Of a stretch of 64,000 bases of DNA, positions 59,733 through 64,000 are shown one piece after another; position 1 is the first letter of the stretch; the number at the start of each line of letters is the position of its first letter. Under the pieces are notes generated by a model that was given only the letters and a program-made list of their open reading frames with translations, did not search any database and was not told the origin of the DNA. Location of the stretch: the NCBI RefSeq assembly GCF_025567095.1, contig NZ_JAOQJH010000020.1; one strand, 5' to 3'. The DNA comes from Anthropogastromicrobium aceti. Lineage in GTDB: Bacteria; Bacillota; Clostridia; Lachnospirales; Lachnospiraceae. The position numbers were made by a program, and so were the translations under genes.

Positions 59733-59799
59733 CTATATCTAAACGGGCTGATATGGTTTGACCAAATTTGGCAAAACGAGAGCCGATTTCATCCAATTT

Positions 59800-59874
59800 T
59801 TAGTGGTTAAATATAGGACAACCGGCAAAAATGGGGTCAAAAAACGGCCTTAGTGGTTAAAAAATAGGACAACC
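59800..59874. repeat. Two direct repeats near the element end
   Basis: TTAGTGGTTAAATATAGGAC followed by AACC (59800-59823) is repeated as TTAGTGGTTAAAAAATAGGA plus CAACC (59850-59874), 50 bp apart. A related word, gaccaaatttgg / gaccaaatctg, occurs at about 59760 and 59959. These could be integrase arm sites or partition/replication iterons. No protein is encoded in the ~400 bases before parA. Confidence 0.75.
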
Positions 59875-59994
59875 AGAGAGCAATTTCGGGGGTATTTTTG
59901 AGGGTGATTTGGCACTCTCAGACACCGGATTTTTCGCTGGAGGGTTTGGCATAATCTGACCAAATCTGAACAATTAAATACGATTCTAATGCAG

Positions 59995-60027
59995 GCACTC
60001 AGTAACAAATAACTGGGTGCTTTTTTT
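59995..60027 (+). terminator. Terminator upstream of parA
   Basis: GCACTCAGT (59995-60003) pairs with ACTGGGTGC (60012-60020), then seven Ts. It blocks transcription entering the element. Confidence 0.85.
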
Positions 60028-60054
60028 GTTTCAGAGATTCCGGCATTAGAAAGG

Positions 60055-60089
60055 GCCGTCACTTTATGATTTTGAAGTGGCGGCTTTTT
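60055..60089 (+). terminator. Second terminator-like hairpin before parA
   Basis: GCCGTCACTT (60055-60064) pairs with AAGTGGCGGC (60075-60084), then five Ts, 45 bases before the parA start. It may be an attenuator within the parA leader. Confidence 0.7.
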
Positions 60090-60133
60090 CTATTTCCAGA
60101 AACAACAGCAACAATCAGAAATGAGGTGAAGTC

Positions 60134-60955
60134 ATGAACACACAAATCATCGCCATTGCCAACCAGAAAGGCGGCGTTGGCAAAACAACAACCTGTGCGA
60201 ACTTGGGAATAGGTCTGGCACAGGCCGGAAAGAAAGTGCTTCTGATCGACGGGGACCCGCAAGGAAGCCTGACAATCAGCTTGGGAAATCCGCAACCAGA
60301 CAAGCTGCCATTTACACTGTCGGATGCAATGGGCAAAATTCTGATGGATCAGCCTATACGCCCCGGAGAAGGTATTCTGCATCATGCAGAAGGCGTTGAC
60401 CTGATGCCTGCGGATATTCAGCTTTCCGGTATGGAGGTTTCTTTGGTAAACGCCATGAGCCGTGAAACGATTTTACGGCAATATCTGGACACACTGAAGG
60501 GACAATATTCCCATATCCTGATTGACTGTCAGCCCTCGTTGGGGATGCTTACGGTCAATGCGCTGGCGGCTGCGAACAGGATCATAATTCCCGTTCAGGC
60601 AGAGTATCTGCCCGCCAAAGGGCTGGAACAGCTTCTATCTACGGTCAGTAAGGTGAAACGGCAGATCAATCCAAAGCTCCAGATTGACGGTATCCTGCTG
60701 ACGATGGTGGATAACCGCACCAACTTTGCCAAAGAGATTGCTGCTTTGCTGCGGGACACCTATGGAAGTAAAATCAAAGTCTTTGGAACGGAAATCCCCC
60801 ATTCTGTCCGGGCAAAGGAAATTAGCGCAGAGGGAAAAAGTATTTTCGCCCATGACCCTGGCGGCAAGGTGGCAGAGGGGTATCGAAATCTGACGAAGGA
60901 GGTGTTGAAACTTGAAAAGCAGCGCGAAAAAAGTAGAGCTGGCATCGGTAGATGA
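60134..60955 (+). CDS. parA: ParA-family partition ATPase
   Basis: A 273-residue deviant-Walker ATPase: IANQKGGVGKTTTCANLGIG (P-loop K12-T19), LLIDGDPQGSLT (Walker A'), HILIDCQPSLGML (Walker B). No N-terminal helix-turn-helix, as in Soj/ParA of chromosomes and ICEs. It should stabilise the excised circular element together with ParB. ATG follows GAGGTGAAG. It overlaps parB by 44 bases. Confidence 0.93.
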   Translation: MNTQIIAIANQKGGVGKTTTCANLGIGLAQAGKKVLLIDGDPQGSLTISLGNPQPDKLPFTLSDAMGKILMDQPIRPGEGILHHAEGVDLMPADIQLSGMEVSLVNAMSRETILRQYLDTLKGQYSHILIDCQPSLGMLTVNALAAANRIIIPVQAEYLPAKGLEQLLSTVSKVKRQINPKLQIDGILLTMVDNRTNFAKEIAALLRDTYGSKIKVFGTEIPHSVRAKEISAEGKSIFAHDPGGKVAEGYRNLTKEVLKLEKQREKSRAGIGR

Positions 60956-61847
60956 TCTGTTTTCTACGGAGGAGAGCCGTGCCGATGCTCAGAGAGAAAA
61001 AGTAGTAGAAATCCCGTTGTCGGAACTGCACCCGTTCAAAGGGCATCCATTCAAAGTCAAGGATGACGAAGCAATGATGGAAACCGCAGACAGTATCAAG
61101 CAGTATGGTGTGCTGGTTCCAGCAATTGCCCGCCATGACCCGGAGGGTGGTTATGAACTGGTGGCCGGACACAGACGGCACAGAGCAAGTGAACTGGCAG
61201 AAAAAGAGACCATGCCGGTAATTGTCCGTGATCTGGACGATGACGCTGCCACAATTATTATGGTTGACAGCAACCTGCAACGAGAAAGCCTGCTTCCAAG
61301 TGAGAGGGCCTTTGCCTATAAAATGAAGTTGGAGGCTATGAAGCACCAGGGAGAGCGAGTTGATTTAACTTGTTCCCAAGTTGGGAACAAGTTAGAGGGC
61401 AAGAAGTCCAGTGAGATTTTGGCAGAGCAAGTAGGTCAGAGTAAAAACCAGATTTTTCGCTATATCCGTCTGACAGAGCTGATTTCTGAATTGATGGATA
61501 TGGTGGATGAAAAGAAGATTGCCCTGAACCCTGCCTATGAGCTGTCCTTTCTCAAAAAGGAGGAACAGGTAGACCTGCTGGACGCGATGGACAGCGAACA
61601 GGCTACCCCTTCTCTTTCTCAAGCCCAGCGGCTCAAGAAATACAGTCAGGAGGGGCATCTGACCCTCGATATGATGCGTGTCATCATGGGTGAGGAAAAG
61701 AAAAGCGATCTGGACCGAGTGACATTTACCTCTGACACCTTGCGGAAGTATTTTCCTAAAAGCTATACGCCCCAGCGGATGCAGGAAACCATCATCAAGC
61801 TGCTGGAGGCATGGCAGAAAAAGCGTCAGAGAGACCAGGAACGATGA
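60912..61847 (+). CDS. parB: ParB/Spo0J-family partition protein
   Basis: A 311-residue ParB-like protein. The N-terminal ParB/Srx CTPase domain has ELHPFKGHPFKVKDDEAMME and the GHRRHRASE box; the central helix-turn-helix contains KSSEILAEQVGQSKNQIFRY. TTG start behind AAGGAGGTG. A perfect 13-bp inverted repeat lies inside its coding sequence (61368-61394). Confidence 0.92.
   Translation: MKSSAKKVELASVDDLFSTEESRADAQREKVVEIPLSELHPFKGHPFKVKDDEAMMETADSIKQYGVLVPAIARHDPEGGYELVAGHRRHRASELAEKETMPVIVRDLDDDAATIIMVDSNLQRESLLPSERAFAYKMKLEAMKHQGERVDLTCSQVGNKLEGKKSSEILAEQVGQSKNQIFRYIRLTELISELMDMVDEKKIALNPAYELSFLKKEEQVDLLDAMDSEQATPSLSQAQRLKKYSQEGHLTLDMMRVIMGEEKKSDLDRVTFTSDTLRKYFPKSYTPQRMQETIIKLLEAWQKKRQRDQER
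61368..61394. repeat. Perfect palindrome inside parB
   Basis: AACTTGTTCCCAA (61368-61380), one G, TTGGGAACAAGTT (61382-61394). It encodes TCSQVGNKL of ParB. It could be a binding site for the element's own ParB or another regulator; this is inference. Confidence 0.7.
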
Positions 61848-61859
61848 AAGGAGCCGCCT

Positions 61860-62150
61860 ATGAAAGATATTTCAGCAAGGGAGCTGAAAGGACATAACAT
61901 TCTTGCCGTGGAACGCTTTGAGGACAGCACCCGATGGATGATTGAGTTTGTTGTTCTCCATCCGTGTAGTGCTTACGGGAGCAGAGGTGATGAAATGCGT
62001 CTGTTTCTTGCAGAGGACAGCTATCAGAATGCTCTCCAAGACCAGCAGCGCCGGAAAATCAAAATCAAGCGGTATGCCCGTGTTGTTGAGGGACACATCC
62101 TCGACTTTAAGCCGGGAAAGAAACGCACAAGAAAATATAGAGAAAGTTGA
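61860..62150 (+). CDS. Small ICE protein of unknown function (paralogue A)
   Basis: A 96-residue basic protein. The core RFEDSTRWMIEFVVL, then RLFLAEDSYQNALQDQQRRK and KIKRYARVVEGHI, is clearly related to the product at 63126. Such proteins recur in conjugative elements of Firmicutes; the function is unknown to me. AAAGGAG precedes it; a terminator follows at once. Confidence 0.75.
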   Translation: MKDISARELKGHNILAVERFEDSTRWMIEFVVLHPCSAYGSRGDEMRLFLAEDSYQNALQDQQRRKIKIKRYARVVEGHILDFKPGKKRTRKYRES

Positions 62151-62152
62151 AC

Positions 62153-62188
62153 GCCACAATTCTTTGATTTGGGATTGTGGCTTTTTTT
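62153..62188 (+). terminator. Terminator after the parAB block
   Basis: GCCACAAT (62153-62160) pairs with ATTGTGGC (62174-62181), then seven Ts; the replication-initiator-like gene starts 30 bases later. Confidence 0.85.
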
Positions 62189-62217
62189 ATATCCAAAAGT
62201 CGGAAGGAGTGAGGTCG

Positions 62218-63078
62218 ATGGCCGTTTTTCGCATTGAACGGACCCGTGATTATACCGTGATGAGCAATCATCATTTACGAAATGCAAACCTGTCGTTAAA
62301 AGCCAAGGGGCTGCTTTCCATGATGCTGTCTTTGCCGGAGGACTGGAATTACACCACCCGTGGTCTTGCAAAGATCTGTAAGGAGGGCGTGGATGCCATA
62401 GGTGCTGCGTTGCGGGAATTGGAGGCCGCCGGTTATATTGTACGGCACAAGCTGCGTGACCGGCAGGGACGCATCAGCGATACAGAGTATGTCATATACG
62501 AGCAGCCACAGCTTAGAAAACCGGATACGGATTCACCAGATACGGAAAACCCGTATATGGATAAACCGGATACGGAAAAGCCCGCAGAATTAAATATAGA
62601 GAAATCAAATACTCAAAAACAAAATATTTATGGATCAAGTACCGATTCCATTCCCTTCCGGGATTGCGCGGCAGATTGTCTGCCGGAACGGAAAGGAAGG
62701 GATGCGATGTCACTCACAGAGATAGAGAGTTATCGGGAATTGATTCAGGAGAATATCGGGTATGAATACCTGTGTCAGCAGTATGAAACTTATCGGGAGG
62801 ATTTGGATGAGATTGTGGAGCTAATCGTGGAAACGGTCTGTGCAAAGCGAAAGACCACCCGTATTGCAGGAAGCGATTTTCCGCATGAAATCGTTCGTTC
62901 CAGGTTCTTGAAGCTGGATAACTCGCACATTGAGTTTGTCATGGACTGTTTACAGAAGAACACCACGGAAATTCGCAACATGAAGCAGTATCTTCTGACC
63001 GTTCTGTTCAATGCACCGACCACGATAAGCAATCATTACACCTCACAAGTAAATCACGATCTGTATGGCGGCTGGTAA
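62218..63078 (+). CDS. Replication-initiator-like helix-turn-helix protein
   Basis: A 286-residue protein. The N-terminal ~95 residues form a winged-helix RepA-type domain (MAVFRIERTRDYTVMSNHHL, SLKAKGLLSMMLSLPEDWNY, KEGVDAIGAALRELEAAGY). A linker repeats PDT units (PDTDSPDTENPYMDKPDTEK). The C-terminal ~110 residues (from SLTEIESYRELI) look like the DUF6017 domain that often accompanies it. In ICEs it is thought to support replication of the excised circle. ATG follows GGAAGGAGTGAGG; an open frame from 61942 overlaps the previous gene. Confidence 0.8.
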   Translation: MAVFRIERTRDYTVMSNHHLRNANLSLKAKGLLSMMLSLPEDWNYTTRGLAKICKEGVDAIGAALRELEAAGYIVRHKLRDRQGRISDTEYVIYEQPQLRKPDTDSPDTENPYMDKPDTEKPAELNIEKSNTQKQNIYGSSTDSIPFRDCAADCLPERKGRDAMSLTEIESYRELIQENIGYEYLCQQYETYREDLDEIVELIVETVCAKRKTTRIAGSDFPHEIVRSRFLKLDNSHIEFVMDCLQKNTTEIRNMKQYLLTVLFNAPTTISNHYTSQVNHDLYGGW

Positions 63079-63125
63079 ATGGTCGCTTTTTTATTGCCCG
63101 GAACTGCCGGGAGAAAGGAGCAAGC

Positions 63126-63440
63126 ATGATGTCTGAGGGAAAGACCATAGGGCAGCTGATGGAAGAAATGCGGGCAAAGGCAGGAGCGCAGAATTATCAC
63201 GGTCATGGATATATGGACCTCCAGCGTTTTGCGGAGGACACCCGGCACATGATTATTTTTGATGTGCTGACGAACGATTCCCCTGTTGGCTGGAAAGGCG
63301 AACGAACCCGCCTGTTCCTGTCGGATACCGGTTATGAAAAAGCACTGGATAGTCAGGAAAAGGGGCAGATTAAGATTTTGAGCCACGCAAAGGTACGTCA
63401 GGGCAATCTGCACTATGACCATTCTGACCAGTTACGCTAA
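63126..63440 (+). CDS. Small ICE protein of unknown function (paralogue B)
   Basis: A 104-residue protein (ATG 63126, or 63129 one codon later) behind GAAAGGAG. RFAEDTRHMIIFDVL, RTRLFLSDTGYEKALDSQEK and QIKILSHAKVRQGNL align with paralogue A at 61860, with an added ~30-residue N-terminus. It resembles small Tn916/Tn1549-type orf products (possibly DUF5720). Function unknown. Confidence 0.75.
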   Translation: MMSEGKTIGQLMEEMRAKAGAQNYHGHGYMDLQRFAEDTRHMIIFDVLTNDSPVGWKGERTRLFLSDTGYEKALDSQEKGQIKILSHAKVRQGNLHYDHSDQLR

Positions 63441-63450
63441 GGAGGGCGGT

Positions 63451-63492
63451 ATGAAGCGTTATCTTCTGCGGCGGCTGGTGGTTCCGCCTTAG
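63451..63492 (+). CDS. Possible 13-residue leader peptide
   Basis: ATG behind AAGGAGGGCGG encodes MKRYLLRRLVVPP and stops. It lies between paralogue B and pcfB, and its end forms a ggcgg..ccgcc hairpin. It could regulate pcfB by coupled translation, or be chance. Confidence 0.3.
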   Translation: MKRYLLRRLVVPP

Positions 63493-63538
63493 CAAAAAAT
63501 GAGATTCCCTGCAAACTTCGTGGAAAGGAGGCGAGAAA

Positions 63539-64000
63539 ATGCAGGAAGAAGTGGAAAACAGAACTTTGACGCTGGTTGTCAGTGGAACAAAGTTTACCGG
63601 CAGAATGTTTAAGGCTGCCATAAGCAAGTACATGGCACATCGAAAGGAAAAGAAGCTGGAAAAACAGAGAAGCCGTGATGCGCCGGTTGTTCCGCATGGA
63701 AAACAGACTGTGAAGCAGCTTGTCGGGCAGAATCAGGGAATATCCAACATTGAGATCACAGACCCATCTATCAAGGAGTTTGAGAAAATCGCCCGGAAAT
63801 ATGGTGTGGATTATGCGGTGAAAAAGGACCGCAGCAGTTCTCCGCCAAAGTACCTGGTTTTTTTCAAAGGCCGTGATGCAGATGCTCTGACAGCAGCTTT
63901 TACAGAGTACACCAACAAAAAGGTCAAAAAGGCAACGAAAACAGAGCGCCCGTCCGTACTGGCAAAACTTAACCAGTTCAAAGAGATGGTTAAAAATGCA
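63539..64000 (+). CDS. pcfB: PcfB family (DUF3801) conjugation protein, partial
   Basis: The first 154 residues of a protein that runs off the window. It starts MQEEVENRTLTLVVSGTKFT behind GGAAAGGAGGCG; GRMFKAAISKYMAHRKEKK and ISNIEITDPSIKEFEKIARK are typical of PcfB/DUF3801 proteins, thought to act with the coupling protein in conjugative transfer. The C-terminus is missing. Confidence 0.85.
   Translation, partial: MQEEVENRTLTLVVSGTKFTGRMFKAAISKYMAHRKEKKLEKQRSRDAPVVPHGKQTVKQLVGQNQGISNIEITDPSIKEFEKIARKYGVDYAVKKDRSSSPPKYLVFFKGRDADALTAAFTEYTNKKVKKATKTERPSVLAKLNQFKEMVKNA

Larger units (their letters stand above)
59740..64000. mobile_element. Left part of an integrative and conjugative element (ICE)
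   Basis: From about 59740 the gene content changes from housekeeping genes to parA, parB, a replication-initiator-like gene, two small paralogues and pcfB (DUF3801), the set found at one end of conjugative elements of Firmicutes such as Tn1549-like ones. Codon use shifts toward more G/C-rich choices (ctg, ccg, cgg). The exact boundary is not resolved, and the integrase and relaxase lie beyond the window. Confidence 0.8.

Noticed and set aside
59740..60133. Integrase or excisionase gene at the element end
   Set aside because: No frame of useful length with recombinase motifs is present; the region holds only repeats and terminators.

Overview
The window is about 64 kb of a low-GC Gram-positive chromosome, most likely a gut Clostridium of the family Lachnospiraceae. 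The evidence is the Firmicutes order of the ribosomal-protein clusters, AAGGAGG ribosome binding sites, GTG and TTG starts, zinc-type S14, strongly acidic RpoB and RpoC tails, a surface O-acylation cassette of the DUF4358/MBOAT/DHHW/SGNH kind, and an integrative element of the PcfB/ParAB type. I cannot name the genus from sequence alone.

Layout. 1-4270: the 3' end of a 23S rRNA gene, then rpmG-secE-nusG-rplK-rplA, rplJ-rplL, and a tRNA-Pro(GGG) on the opposite strand. 4311-17240: rpoB-rpoC, rpsL-rpsG-fusA and tuf, each start of a block with its own strong promoter. 17558-28310: a galactose-type (Mgl) sugar ABC transporter, followed by a YesN/YesM-like two-component system with two further sugar-binding proteins and one unknown gene, which look like the sensing arm for the transporter. 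28345-33250: a DegV protein, a large zinc-ribbon/LRR/Pro-rich surface protein and, on the minus strand, an RNA methyltransferase. 33470-50064: the complete S10-spc-alpha ribosomal supercluster (rpsJ to rplQ, including secY, adk, map, infA and rpoA). 50206-58589: a fused EcfA1-EcfA2 plus EcfT, a TruA pseudouridine synthase fused to a GNAT acetyltransferase, and a four-gene surface O-acylation cassette. 58652-59730: rplM-rpsI. From about 59740 to the window end: the start of an integrative and conjugative element (parA, parB, a replication-initiator-like gene, two small paralogues, and pcfB running off the end).

Regulation is unusually readable. The main ribosomal blocks begin with near-consensus promoters, most with a 17-bp spacer and many with an extended -10 TG. 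Ribosomal-protein leaders are visible before rplK and rplA (two copies of an rRNA-like L1 site), rplJ (L10 leader with attenuator), rpsJ (S10-type leader) and probably rpsG and rplM.

The most intriguing non-coding signal is a family of structured inverted-repeat elements with ends ACAGTTCAC/GTGAACTGT. Two long copies (123-279 and 44531-44709) share a common multi-stem fold in which the paired arms differ in sequence but remain complementary. A third, internally deleted copy lies at 50149-50197. The long copies sit between the end of a highly transcribed unit (23S rRNA, secY) and its terminator, so they should be transcribed. This pattern of compensatory change suggests either a structured RNA or a non-autonomous mobile element under structural selection.
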